Shown here one piece after another: positions 1-7,773 of a stretch of DNA of 48,095 bases; within the stretch, counting starts at the first letter, position 1; each line of letters starts with the position of its first letter. The translations under genes and the position numbers were made by a program. The notes beneath the pieces were generated by a model. That model made no database searches and had not been told where the DNA came from. It worked only from the letters and a program-made list of their open reading frames with translations. This DNA is from an uncultured Acetatifactor sp. (GTDB lineage Bacteria; Bacillota; Clostridia; Lachnospirales; Lachnospiraceae): assembly GCA_910586775.1 (NCBI GenBank), contig CAJUJN010000030.1, forward strand, positions 1-48,095, written 5' to 3'.

Positions 1-54
<54 letters not shown>

Positions 55-87
55 ACATTTACTGTAGCACTCAAACCAACAAAAATT

Positions 88-116
88 ATTTTAACCTATT
101 TTCTCGTACTTGTCAA
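88..116 (-). promoter_or_regulatory. Promoter of tRNA-Arg(TCT)
   Basis: Minus-strand TTGACA (111-116) and TAAAAT (88-93) are 17 bases apart, an almost ideal sigma-A promoter. It lies about 34 bases before the tRNA 5' end and inside the tRNA-Pro/tRNA-Arg spacer, so tRNA-Arg can be transcribed independently. Confidence 0.85.
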
Positions 117-186
117 CACTTTTCTTCCATTTTTTGCTTTGCTGTGATGATACACCAAACGGTTTCAGATATCATTCATCAAATAG

Positions 187-261
187 TCGGGGTGACAGGA
201 TTCGAACCTGCGACTTCCTGGTCCCAAACCAGGCGCTCTAGCCAAGCTGAGCCACACCCCG
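187..261 (-). tRNA. tRNA-Pro(TGG)
   Basis: The full cloverleaf is visible on the minus strand. The acceptor CGGGGTG pairs with CACCCCG plus discriminator A. The anticodon stem CCTGG/CCAGG encloses TTTGGGA, giving anticodon TGG (Pro), and the T loop is the standard GGTTCGAATCC. No CCA is encoded. Confidence 0.96.
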
Positions 262-290
262 GCGCATCATGGAAAATCAAATGCCTATTC

Positions 291-319
291 AGTATACCTC
301 ATCCCTTTCCGCCTGTCAA
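291..319 (-). promoter_or_regulatory. Promoter of tRNA-Pro(TGG)
   Basis: Minus-strand TTGACA (314-319) and TATACT (291-296) have a 17-base spacer. This is a near-consensus sigma-A promoter 30 bases before the tRNA 5' end. Confidence 0.88.
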
Positions 320-414
320 GGCCTTCCGAACATTTTCGCATAAGCTATTTTGCACTGTTTTTTCATAAGCAAACGCTGTTTGGAAGGTGTTTTGAGGGCT
401 GTTTCGGGGCTTCC

Positions 415-446
415 GCGCGTCTTTGCCGCTATGAGCAAAGACGCGC
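415..446 (-). terminator. Strong 12-bp hairpin after the 158-aa gene
   Basis: GCGCGTCTTTGC (415-426) and GCAAAGACGCGC (435-446) form a perfect 12-bp stem with an 8-base loop, about 30 bases downstream of the stop codon of the 476-952 gene. No T-run follows on the minus strand, so it may be a weak terminator or a 3'-end stabiliser rather than a classical intrinsic terminator. Confidence 0.5.
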
Positions 447-475
447 ACGGCACCCGTGAATGCAGCGCCCCCACC

Positions 476-952
476 CTACCAGGAGATTTCCGTCTCGCTG
501 TCTTCGGAACTGCTGACAGAATCCAAAGCATCCGCCACCAGCTTCATCATTTCAAGGGCAGATCTGAAATATACCGTTTTCTTCTGGTCCATCCAGGTAA
601 TGCGCCCCTGCCAACTGCTGTTTTGGCGATGCTGAACATGAACCAGAAATGTTCCCAGATCTCCGTGCTGACTTAACAATTCTTCATCTTTCATGATAAT
701 CGCTCTCTCCTGTCTAATTGATTGCTGTTTCTTTTCTTTCTGAAATGTCCTGCCGTTGGTCGTGGGATGCGGAAAATTCAACTCGTCAAAGAACTGTTCC
801 ATCCGAAATACGGCTTCCTCCATGCTGGAAAAAAGCATCGCCTCTTTGCTGTAGGCATGATACAACCTGCCTGCTGCCCTGCGTCCCTCCCGACGGTCCA
901 CACACAACACAATCCCATTTGGCTTACCTACATACCATCCCGCCTGACTCAT
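476..952 (-). CDS. Conserved hypothetical protein with internal duplication
   Basis: 158 aa, no signal peptide or membrane segment. I do not recognise the family. Residues about 13-57 and 103-147 look like two copies of one fold: both follow a pattern of V-x-V near a His/Asp-Arg, a central G-R-(L/I), then F-x-S-x-x-E and a C-terminal amphipathic helix. The two halves are joined by a charged, Lys/Gln-rich linker (about 65-95). The ATG is only 4 bases after the stop of the regulator gene, so the two are surely co-transcribed and probably work together. The protein may be a partner or ligand sensor of the regulator, but the sequence alone does not show this. A strong hairpin follows the gene. 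Confidence 0.72.
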   Translation of the reverse strand: MSQAGWYVGKPNGIVLCVDRREGRRAAGRLYHAYSKEAMLFSSMEEAVFRMEQFFDELNFPHPTTNGRTFQKEKKQQSIRQERAIIMKDEELLSQHGDLGTFLVHVQHRQNSSWQGRITWMDQKKTVYFRSALEMMKLVADALDSVSSSEDSETEISW

Positions 953-956
953 TTTC

Positions 957-2204
957 TTATTTCATTTCCTTTCCCAAAGGCTTCTTTCCTTTATCCGGTG
1001 AACAGATTACGCTGCTTACATAATAGCGGACTCCTGTCCGCTGACGTCCTACCAGAAAATTCCAGTTAATCCGTTTCTGTATGATACTGCAGTTTTCACG
1101 AGTTGTATTCACCAACAGCACCAGGTACTGCCCTCTTCCGTATTTACTGATCACATCGCTGTGGCGTACGGATACACGAATCGCATCGCCGAGTCTTGTG
1201 CTCAGTTCATCCAGCATGGTTCCCTCTTTCATGGAATTACCCTTGCTGTCCACAATCCTGCAGAGCATCAGGTAGACGGACTGGCCTCCCCGCTCCATCA
1301 TTCGCACCATCATGCGGTAGATTCCCAGAAATACAGGATATGCACACACATAGCCGCCTTCGATATCCTCAGCTTCCTCCTCCAGGCTCTTCTGGATATT
1401 GTCCAGAGTGTCATACTGGTGATTCATCCTGGAACCAAGCTCATTGAACAGTTTCATCAGCCTGTCCGAAGGCCGCAGCCCCTGTTCCCGGAAATACAGC
1501 TCCACCGTATCGTCATACAGTTTCCGCGCTTCCTCGTACTGTCCCATGGAAATCAATGCCTCCATGGTAACCGTCTCCCAGTCCGACAGGGGATGGATTT
1601 GTGCGGCGTAGACACCAAGCTCCTTCATCTCACGGAAATCTCCTCCCTCCCGCAGAAGCGCAACTGCCTTCTCCACACAGTTGTAAAACATTCCTCTGTA
1701 CTTCTTGGTTTCCTGCGCAATCCACAGAGTAGCTGCCTGATTTGCCAGAAAATCCCCTGTATAGCGATGGCATGCCTCCAGGTACAGCTGCAGTTTCTTC
1801 CCTGATTCTGTCTCCTCATCCGCTTTCCGGCAGAGCTTCTGAAACTCTTCCGCATCCTCTGTCACCGGTATGGATGCGGACCAGTAATAGATGCCCTTCT
1901 TCTGTACGATATATTTCCCTTCGGGCAGCCCGGCCGTTTTCAATTTTCTCTTTGTATTGTATATCACACTCCGCAGGGCATGGTGGATATCATCGATATC
2001 TCTGTCCCCGAACAGAACCTGTTCCAGGTTATCTCTGCTGACTCCCTCTTCTCTGTTGTGCAGAAGCATCTGCATCAGGTACATAAACTGCGATTCGCTG
2101 GATTTTGCGCTTGCATTAATCAATTTCCCATCCCAAAACATGGAAAAACTGCCAAACATCTGAACATACAGGCATTTCCCGTCTCGCTCCATTGTCTTCC
2201 CCAT
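957..2204 (-). CDS. Winged-helix/BTAD transcriptional regulator
   Basis: About 415 aa. The N-terminal 100 residues resemble an OmpR-type winged helix as in SARP/BTAD regulators (start YVQMFGSFSMFWDGK, then a helix-rich DNA-binding segment). A helical BTAD/TPR-like domain follows (about 110-260). The C-terminal third looks like a degenerate GGDEF fold: SKYGRGQYLVLLV replaces the SxYGGDEF signature, so it is probably not an active cyclase. No signal peptide, so cytoplasmic. I chose ATG 2204, just behind GGGAAG; TTG 2222 and ATG 2192 are alternatives. It sits downstream of the fibre locus on the same strand but has its own promoter and a repeat-filled leader, so it is the best candidate regulator of that locus. 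That role is inferred from position only. Confidence 0.82.
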   Translation of the reverse strand: MGKTMERDGKCLYVQMFGSFSMFWDGKLINASAKSSESQFMYLMQMLLHNREEGVSRDNLEQVLFGDRDIDDIHHALRSVIYNTKRKLKTAGLPEGKYIVQKKGIYYWSASIPVTEDAEEFQKLCRKADEETESGKKLQLYLEACHRYTGDFLANQAATLWIAQETKKYRGMFYNCVEKAVALLREGGDFREMKELGVYAAQIHPLSDWETVTMEALISMGQYEEARKLYDDTVELYFREQGLRPSDRLMKLFNELGSRMNHQYDTLDNIQKSLEEEAEDIEGGYVCAYPVFLGIYRMMVRMMERGGQSVYLMLCRIVDSKGNSMKEGTMLDELSTRLGDAIRVSVRHSDVISKYGRGQYLVLLVNTTRENCSIIQKRINWNFLVGRQRTGVRYYVSSVICSPDKGKKPLGKEMK

Positions 2205-2356
2205 AGAACTTCCCGCCCTCAATCTTTCTTATTCACTCCCGCTATATACCTCCCCATGTATGCTCCGGAATTTATGCACAGCAGCCCCGCAAATCCGCCT
2301 GACCCACCATACATGATCATCCGCGGGCTGCTGAGATGCAAACCCCATTCATGGTA

Positions 2357-2586
2357 AAATGGTCATACTATACCTTGAACCCAACTGCTTATGGCTGGAT
2401 GACCATCCGGCCGTTTCACGTCGGGAATATGGTCATCTCATGCCATGAGACCAACCCACTCATGGATGGAGACCATCCGGGCATTTCATGCCGGGAATAT
2501 GGTCATCTCATGCCATGAACCCAACCCGCTCATGGCCGGATGGCCATCCGGCCGTGTCATGCAAAGAATATGGTCATATTATACCA
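2357..2586. repeat. 70-bp tandem repeat array, about 3.3 copies
   Basis: The landmark ATGGTCAT recurs with GGTCAT at 2361, 2431, 2501 and 2572, a period of 70, 70 and 71 bases. Within each unit ATGGTCAT is followed about 35 bases later by its inverse or a variant of it, and by a GGATGG/CCATCC dyad. In the third unit this dyad is a perfect 20-bp palindrome, GGCCGGATGGCCATCCGGCC (2534-2553). The array lies in the 411-base spacer between sipW and the regulator gene, downstream of the predicted regulator promoter, so it would be transcribed as leader RNA. The rest of the spacer (2205-2356) contains only an AGCAGCCC.../...GGGCTGCT inverted repeat near 2280-2334. Confidence 0.85.
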
Positions 2587-2606
2587 TGCTTTCCTCCTGC
2601 CGTCAC
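2578..2606 (-). promoter_or_regulatory. Probable promoter of the BTAD regulator gene
   Basis: Minus-strand GTGACG (2601-2606) and a perfect TATAAT (2578-2583) are 17 bases apart. The -10 box lies in the partial fourth copy of the 70-bp repeat. Transcription would run through the array and give a leader of about 370 bases before the regulator start. Confidence 0.62.
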
Positions 2607-2615
2607 GGGTATCTC

Positions 2616-3155
2616 TTATTCTTTCCTCTCCCTGAGGCGTCCGGCAAGAATGTTCAGCAGGGCTCCGCATCCTGCAAAGCATATAGCACAGACTTTGCCC
2701 ATGGTGCTGGTATAGAGCACCAACAGGGAACCCAGTACAGGAATATGGCCGAACACCCTTCCAATCAGGTCGGAATATGCGGCGGCACGGATATCCTCCG
2801 CCGCGTTGGCATCGCCTTTTGTGACAAATTCTCTGTCCTCCGCCTTATTTTCCACCACACGGTGCACTATCACGGAATTGCCGCTGCGGAAAGCAATCAC
2901 ATCGTCCGCAATGATTTCCTCCGGCCGCACCGGCTCCACGTACACCAGACTTCCTACCGGAATCAAAGGCTCCATGCTGCCGCTGACCACATTGTAAACC
3001 TCATTGCCCTTTATATGGGCCACCGTCACAGGCAGACAGGAAACCACCACCGCCAATATCATCAATATTCCTATAATATTGCAGAGGGCGGGAATCCACT
3101 TCCCGCCCCCCGCTTTCAGCTTCCGCTCTTCAGACATCTGCTTATTCTGCCTCAT
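2616..3155 (-). CDS. sipW: SipW-type signal peptidase I (Ser/His)
   Basis: 179 aa. An N-terminal membrane helix (about 21-47) is followed by the catalytic motif SGSMEP with Ser60. At the place where bacterial signal peptidases have Lys there is His98 (VIVHRVV), the hallmark of the SipW/ER-type branch. GDAN follows, and a second hydrophobic segment lies near the C terminus. SipW enzymes process secreted proteins with a special signal peptide, such as TasA-type fibre proteins; two such proteins are encoded just upstream in the same operon. The start ATG overlaps the end of the preceding gene by 14 bases and has AAGGAG about 10 bases before it. Confidence 0.9.
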   Translation of the reverse strand: MRQNKQMSEERKLKAGGGKWIPALCNIIGILMILAVVVSCLPVTVAHIKGNEVYNVVSGSMEPLIPVGSLVYVEPVRPEEIIADDVIAFRSGNSVIVHRVVENKAEDREFVTKGDANAAEDIRAAAYSDLIGRVFGHIPVLGSLLVLYTSTMGKVCAICFAGCGALLNILAGRLRERKE

Positions 3156-5040
3156 TCTTTGCTTTCTCCTTCTTCCTGAGACGAATGATCAGGAGAGCGA
3201 CCACTGCAGCAGTGACAATTACCACGCCGACGCTGATTCCCACCTTTGCAGCCGTGGGCAGCGCTGCCAATGGTGTGGCGAAATCTTCGATGCTCAGATT
3301 GCCCGTCCGGCCATCTTCACCGCTTCCATTGCCGCCGTTGCCATCAAAGTTACCTCCAGGCCCCTGGCCCAACGGTGTCTCATTCTCATCCAGGTTTACG
3401 AAAGGTTCCGGCTCTGCCGGTGCCTCCGGAATCGGTTCATCCGGAATGTCAACCTCCTCTACAGGCGTCGGCTGCTCAGGTTCCTGTTCCTGTTCCGGCG
3501 TAGGTGCTGCCGGCTCTACAGGAGGCACTTCCGGCTGAGGACCGGGCACAGTAACGGTCTGAGTGGTCGTCACGGTCTGGGTAGTGGTATTCACCACTTC
3601 GGGAAGAGGCGTATATACGAAATCAAATACGTTCTCTGCCTCGTTCTCCGTCAGTGTCTTGCCCAGGTTGTATGCATAGGGCTGATACCCATCCACATAT
3701 CTGTAGGCAACCACTGCGAAATCTCCCGCTTTACCGGAATATCTCTGGGAAGGGAACAGTACATTCCCCGCCTGGTCTACATAATTAACCGTGTAATAAG
3801 TCATGTTGCCCCTGATGCCGTAAGACACTACGTAGTCCTTATCCTCTGTCACCTCTATGGTGGCAACATTGATCTCTGCACCGCTCTCACGTACGCCGGT
3901 GACATAATACTTTGATGTACCTGTAGTCTCGTCTGCCTTCAGGGAAACAGTTTCCGCCGTCCCCTCGGGCACCAGGGCATTGAAATCAATCCTGTCCTTA
4001 TATGCCAGTCCGCTGATTTCCACATAAGAGCCATTGTCTCTGACCTCAACAGTGGCGCCTGCAGGTACCGAAACCACATCCGCGCTGCTGATGACTCCCT
4101 GTGCTCCTGTGTACAGGCGCACGGTATAGGTATAGGGAGCTGCCTCGACATCCGCAGGTACCATGCCTGCCAGGAGCATTGCCAGACATAATCCCAACGC
4201 CGCTCCGCCCTTCTTCAGCTTCTTCCGCTCCTTTATGCTGAAGATGGCCAGAATCAGAAGAAGAATACCGCTGATGCCTGCCGCAGCCACTAAGGGAATC
4301 ATATTGGTTTCGTCGCTTGTGCGTACCATATTGCCGCTGCTGCGTCCGCCGCTTCCATTTCCGTTTCCGTTTCCGCCTGCCCCGTCCGTGCCGGGATTGG
4401 TGTCATCCACCACTTCCACGGTCTCCACACGGTTCACCGTCTCCGTCACTTCTCTGGTCACGGTAGTATCCGTATCCACTGCAAAATTCATCTGCAGGTT
4501 CGCTGCCGTTCCCTGGTAGCTGTTGCCCTGCGTCTCACCGTCCAATCCTACCTGAAGGGTAACCGTCCCTGTCCTGCCGGACTCCAGCGTCTCCAGGAAG
4601 ATATACTCTTCCAGTCCGCTGGTGGCGCCTTTCAGGCCTACTCTGTCGTCCACCGTGGCGCCGGAACCGCCCAGAGTGGTACTGCGGAACAGGTCCGTAG
4701 TCGTGCCATCGGAATCCGTATAAGTCAATACATACTCGTAAGCGCCGCCGCTTGCATTCGTCCCCTCGGTATCCTCCAGGGAACTCACGACCTCATTGGT
4801 CATATAATAATTCGCCGCCTGACCGCTGGTATTGCCCACCTGAATATTGATGATAATCTCATCGCCGGGCTGCATGGCGCCCACCGCCGCATTCAAATCC
4901 GTGGTTCCTTTGCTGTCCAGCTTATTCTCCGCAGTGAATTCCACACTTCCTGTCACCGCAGATACTTCCGCATAAGCCGTGCCCGGCATGGAGAGGAACA
5001 CCGCGGTGGCACACATCAATGCCGCTATCTTCTTTCTCAT
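3142..5040 (-). CDS. Two-in-one membrane-anchored surface protein with MucBP-like domain
   Basis: 632 aa. Residues 1-24 are a signal peptide. A first extracellular domain (about 25-205) and a Gly/Asn/Ser linker follow. A TSDETNM motif, a hydrophobic helix and IKERKKLKK resemble a sortase-type or membrane-anchor tail (about 240-275). Directly after it comes what looks like a second signal peptide (Leu/Ala-rich, ending near VEAA), a second extracellular part with a MucBP-like repeat (YTVNYVDQAGN to FVYTPL), a Pro/Glu-rich stalk, and a final C-terminal membrane helix with RLRKKEK. It therefore reads as two surface proteins fused in frame. GGAGGGAG precedes the start. It follows the SipW-substrate genes and overlaps sipW, so it probably anchors or accompanies the fibre; no enzymatic motif is seen. 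Confidence 0.75.
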   Translation of the reverse strand: MRKKIAALMCATAVFLSMPGTAYAEVSAVTGSVEFTAENKLDSKGTTDLNAAVGAMQPGDEIIINIQVGNTSGQAANYYMTNEVVSSLEDTEGTNASGGAYEYVLTYTDSDGTTTDLFRSTTLGGSGATVDDRVGLKGATSGLEEYIFLETLESGRTGTVTLQVGLDGETQGNSYQGTAANLQMNFAVDTDTTVTREVTETVNRVETVEVVDDTNPGTDGAGGNGNGNGSGGRSSGNMVRTSDETNMIPLVAAAGISGILLLILAIFSIKERKKLKKGGAALGLCLAMLLAGMVPADVEAAPYTYTVRLYTGAQGVISSADVVSVPAGATVEVRDNGSYVEISGLAYKDRIDFNALVPEGTAETVSLKADETTGTSKYYVTGVRESGAEINVATIEVTEDKDYVVSYGIRGNMTYYTVNYVDQAGNVLFPSQRYSGKAGDFAVVAYRYVDGYQPYAYNLGKTLTENEAENVFDFVYTPLPEVVNTTTQTVTTTQTVTVPGPQPEVPPVEPAAPTPEQEQEPEQPTPVEEVDIPDEPIPEAPAEPEPFVNLDENETPLGQGPGGNFDGNGGNGSGEDGRTGNLSIEDFATPLAALPTAAKVGISVGVVIVTAAVVALLIIRLRKKEKAKNEAE

Positions 5041-5053
5041 TGTCTCTCCCTCC

Positions 5054-5854
5054 TTAATTCAGGCTTAAGTAACCGTTTTCGTCTATGGTGACGCTGCGTC
5101 CCCACGCACTCAGGATTGCATCCGCCGCATTGTGCTCCTGCACGGCGTCTACCTTCACGTCCAGACAGAACTCATATCCGTTGTAAACATAAATCGTGGT
5201 AATCGTGGTACCCTTTTCGTCCTGAACGATATCCTGCTTTATTTTCGCCGCCACAGAACCGTCAATGGATATCTGGTCCGTAAACAGGCTGCTCTCCCCC
5301 GCCGGGGTACCTGCTTCCGCATCTGCCGCTGCCAGGGGCCTGTTGTAATAGAGTACCATACGCTCTTCCGTGGAAGCCTTCTCGTCAAACAGCCATCCTG
5401 CCTGGCTCAACGCTGCATTGCCGCCCTCTGTTCCCAGTACACTGCCCTGCAGCAGCAGCCTGATCAGTTCCGGGGACAGTTCCTGTGTCTTATCACCCTG
5501 GCTTCCGTCCTCCTTCACAGGCTCCTTCCAGTATCTGTAGACATTTACCCTCACATACTGGCCGATGCTGCCCGTATTGCGCACGCTCAGCTGCTCTGTG
5601 TAGCGCCTGCCCAGCTTCAGCTGTTCACCCTCTGCCAGCATATCTGCCAGAAGCTTTCCCTCCGTTATATTGCCGTTCTCCACAAGCCCTACCCCAATCT
5701 CGGACATCTCGATATCCGAAGTATAAGTCTCGGAGAAAAATGTCAGCGCCGCCCTGGCGCCTCCCACCGAGCTGAACAGAAGCAGGCCTGCCGCCAATGC
5801 AAAGGATGCAACTGTCACAACAGGTGATGTTATAATCTTCTTAAACTTTTTCAT
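5054..5854 (-). CDS. SipW-dependent secreted fibre-like protein
   Basis: 266 aa. The N terminus has basic MKKFKK, a long hydrophobic core and a GGARA cleavage region followed by LTFFSETYTSDIEM, the arrangement of TasA/CalY-type SipW-dependent signal peptides. The mature part is beta-rich and contains SVRNTGSIGQYVRVNVYRYW, typical of this family, whose members often describe 'continued presence of a beta strand after NTG'. There is no membrane anchor or LPxTG at the C terminus. It starts in a TGATG overlap with the preceding gene and has GGAAGGAGG, so translation is coupled. Likely a secreted matrix or fibre subunit processed by the SipW at the end of the operon. Confidence 0.8.
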   Translation of the reverse strand: MKKFKKIITSPVVTVASFALAAGLLLFSSVGGARAALTFFSETYTSDIEMSEIGVGLVENGNITEGKLLADMLAEGEQLKLGRRYTEQLSVRNTGSIGQYVRVNVYRYWKEPVKEDGSQGDKTQELSPELIRLLLQGSVLGTEGGNAALSQAGWLFDEKASTEERMVLYYNRPLAAADAEAGTPAGESSLFTDQISIDGSVAAKIKQDIVQDEKGTTITTIYVYNGYEFCLDVKVDAVQEHNAADAILSAWGRSVTIDENGYLSLN

Positions 5855-6378
5855 CAGTTGCCTCCTTCCTCAGTTTCCAGCTTCAGATTCCAGTCCGCGT
5901 AGGGGTTGCCGTCCGCGTCGTACTGCACCGGTGTCGTCTCATACACAACGACTACATTGAAGCTCTCCGGGTCCGTCACTTCCTCAGGGACTCCCTGAAT
6001 CTCTACCCGAAGTTCCTGTGCGCTGCTGCCTGTATCCAGAATCTCTCCGTAATAGTAATATCCGTCATCACTGCCTTCCCATCCTGTCCCGCCGTATACC
6101 AACGGATACCGGTCACCGCTGAAGGCTCTCGCCCTCACATAGACAGCTCTGCCCGATTCGTCTGTATTGGTAACCACCAGGCGCTTGGTCCAGTCATTAA
6201 AACTGAATTCCTCATCCACCGTAGTCACCTCGCCCGACAGGCTGATGGCATAACCGCCCTCCGCGTTGGTATTCGTGGTAAAATAAGCCCAGGCATTCCC
6301 AAGTCCGGAAGTCAGCACCAGGGAAGCCGTAAGGACAGACGCTGCCGCGGCAGCCAACCTTAAATTCCTCTTCTTCAT
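5854..6378 (-). CDS. Second SipW-dependent secreted protein
   Basis: 174 aa from the ATG at 6378, which has GGGGGTGG about six bases before it; a longer reading frame to 6414 overlaps the upstream gene and has no such site. The signal peptide ends in GLGNAWAYFTT, a classic SipW-type cleavage context (AYFT after a small-residue region). The mature protein has LVVTNTDESGRAVYVRARAF, matching the NT...VRVRA core seen in its neighbour. It is thus a shorter paralogue-like subunit, followed by the 266-aa protein through a TGATG junction. Function inferred: minor subunit or nucleator of the SipW-processed fibre. Confidence 0.78.
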   Translation of the reverse strand: MKKRNLRLAAAAASVLTASLVLTSGLGNAWAYFTTNTNAEGGYAISLSGEVTTVDEEFSFNDWTKRLVVTNTDESGRAVYVRARAFSGDRYPLVYGGTGWEGSDDGYYYYGEILDTGSSAQELRVEIQGVPEEVTDPESFNVVVVYETTPVQYDADGNPYADWNLKLETEEGGN

Positions 6379-6391
6379 CTCATCCACCCCC

Positions 6392-7564
6392 TCAGTTCTC
6401 TGCGTTTTCCGCACCGTGTGTCACCACATTCCCGCCTCTGGAATCAGAACCGGACTGTGTCCAGGTCCATCCTCCCTCCGGGTTGGACTCGAAAGAGTTC
6501 ACTACGGAACCGCCGCCATTTCCGGAATTGTTATATTCATTGGTAAAAAGTACCGTCACAGTGTCATCCCCTGCGGCGTCCACCTGAATCACAGCGTTCT
6601 GCAGACCCGCCGTACCCGCTGCCGTACTGTAAGAGGAACCGGAATACACTTCCTCCACGCTCACCGTGGCTCCTACGGGAAATACATTCTCCAGAAGTAT
6701 CTCCTGGCTTCCCGGGCCCGTGAAATGCAATGCCACCACATTACTGTAAGTAAATCCTGCGCCCACACGGTCTGCATCGTCGGCATATGAGGACTCTACC
6801 TGAAATACGAAGGTAGCAGGATTTCCGTCCTCATAGCTGGCCAAATCCTTTACAATCCTCAGGGAACCATACCGGTATGAGGTACTGTGCTTGGGATTTA
6901 CCACCACGTTGTAAACCCATTCATATCCGCCGTCCTCTGCAGCCATACGCTCCGGCAGGGACACCAACGCCGGTATAAAGTTGTATTCGTAATGTCCGGA
7001 AAGTACTCTCGTCACAATACGGGATGTGCCGTCCTCTGTCACCACATCCTTAAAGTAATCCTCCAGGCCTGCCTGTCTGACTATCATCAGATAGAGCCCG
7101 GGGCCATCCAGCGCTATGGCTGTATCCGCACTTCCGGAAGCTGTGGGAACCAGACTGCCCGACTCCCTGACTACACCGGCCACATCCTGTGCCAGCAAAT
7201 CCCAGCCCTCCGCGGTACCGCTGTCTGAACGAAGCAGTTCATTGGCCGTGTCCTGGAGACCGGTGCCTCCCTGCTGCTCATAGCTGCCGAAGCTGCCGTA
7301 CTTATAGTCATCGTAGCCATCCACCGGTTCTATGTCAGCCACTTTGTACAAGTCGACAGTGATGTTGTCTGCCGCCATCTGAGACAGCTCCGCTTCCTCC
7401 ACGGCCTCTGTTTCCGTGCCGACCACATTAGCCGTGAGACTGCAGGCAGCCGTCAAATCCAGTGACTCGCTTCCCCTCACTGCCGAAACACTGAAAGGCA
7501 GGGCCAGTATGGCGGCAAACGCTGTCGCCGTCAGCATCCGCATCCATTTTTTCTTCATTTTCAT
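6392..7564 (-). CDS. Pilin-like protein with pilin motif but no sorting signal
   Basis: 390 aa. Signal peptide at 1-28. The middle contains WVYNVVVNPK, which fits the pilin motif WxxxVxVxPK whose Lys forms the sortase isopeptide link in Gram-positive pili. It is followed by a beta domain from GSLRIVKDL to VLFTNEY, like the FctA/DUF7601-type modules of pilins. The C terminus is Gly/Asn/Ser-rich and ends in GAENAEN with no LPxTG, hydrophobic helix or basic tail. So it has the acceptor but not the donor feature of a pilin. GGAGGAG precedes the ATG, and the palindromic element at 7584-7705 lies just upstream. Possible base or tip subunit, or part of the SipW fibre. Confidence 0.75.
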   Translation of the reverse strand: MKMKKKWMRMLTATAFAAILALPFSVSAVRGSESLDLTAACSLTANVVGTETEAVEEAELSQMAADNITVDLYKVADIEPVDGYDDYKYGSFGSYEQQGGTGLQDTANELLRSDSGTAEGWDLLAQDVAGVVRESGSLVPTASGSADTAIALDGPGLYLMIVRQAGLEDYFKDVVTEDGTSRIVTRVLSGHYEYNFIPALVSLPERMAAEDGGYEWVYNVVVNPKHSTSYRYGSLRIVKDLASYEDGNPATFVFQVESSYADDADRVGAGFTYSNVVALHFTGPGSQEILLENVFPVGATVSVEEVYSGSSYSTAAGTAGLQNAVIQVDAAGDDTVTVLFTNEYNNSGNGGGSVVNSFESNPEGGWTWTQSGSDSRGGNVVTHGAENAEN

Positions 7565-7583
7565 AGATGACTCCTCCTAATTT

Positions 7584-7705
7584 AGTTCCGCATCTGTCCC
7601 TCCCGGTACCCAGGCATAGGCAGAGTATTTCCGGCCGCAAAGAGATGCGTCCGCAAATCCTCTGGCGCACCGTCCGGGACAGATGCTGTTTTTTAGTTCC
7701 GCATC
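7584..7705 (-). repeat. Palindromic intergenic element, copy A
   Basis: A 111-bp unit flanked by direct AGTTCCGCATC (7584 and 7695). The inverted repeat GCATCTGTCCC (7590-7600) / GGGACAGATGC (7676-7686) is perfect, and the core contains TTCCGGCCGC...GATGCGTCC. It is homologous to elements at 19532-19750 and 32868-32987. Read on the minus strand, its last flank ends next to the GGAGGAG of the pilin-like gene. Confidence 0.85.
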
Positions 7706-7773
7706 CGCCCTCCTGTACCCGGACATGGGGGGATGAACCTTTCTATACTATTTAACCGCTTCCGGCTCCGGTT

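Noticed and set aside
2357..2586. The 70-bp repeats as a CRISPR array
   Set aside because: The whole 70-bp unit is repeated with scattered changes; there is no short repeat alternating with unique spacers and no cas gene nearby.
2336..3179. A 244-codon plus-strand frame over sipW and the tandem repeats
   Set aside because: Antisense to sipW and through the repeat array; no domain and no start signal.
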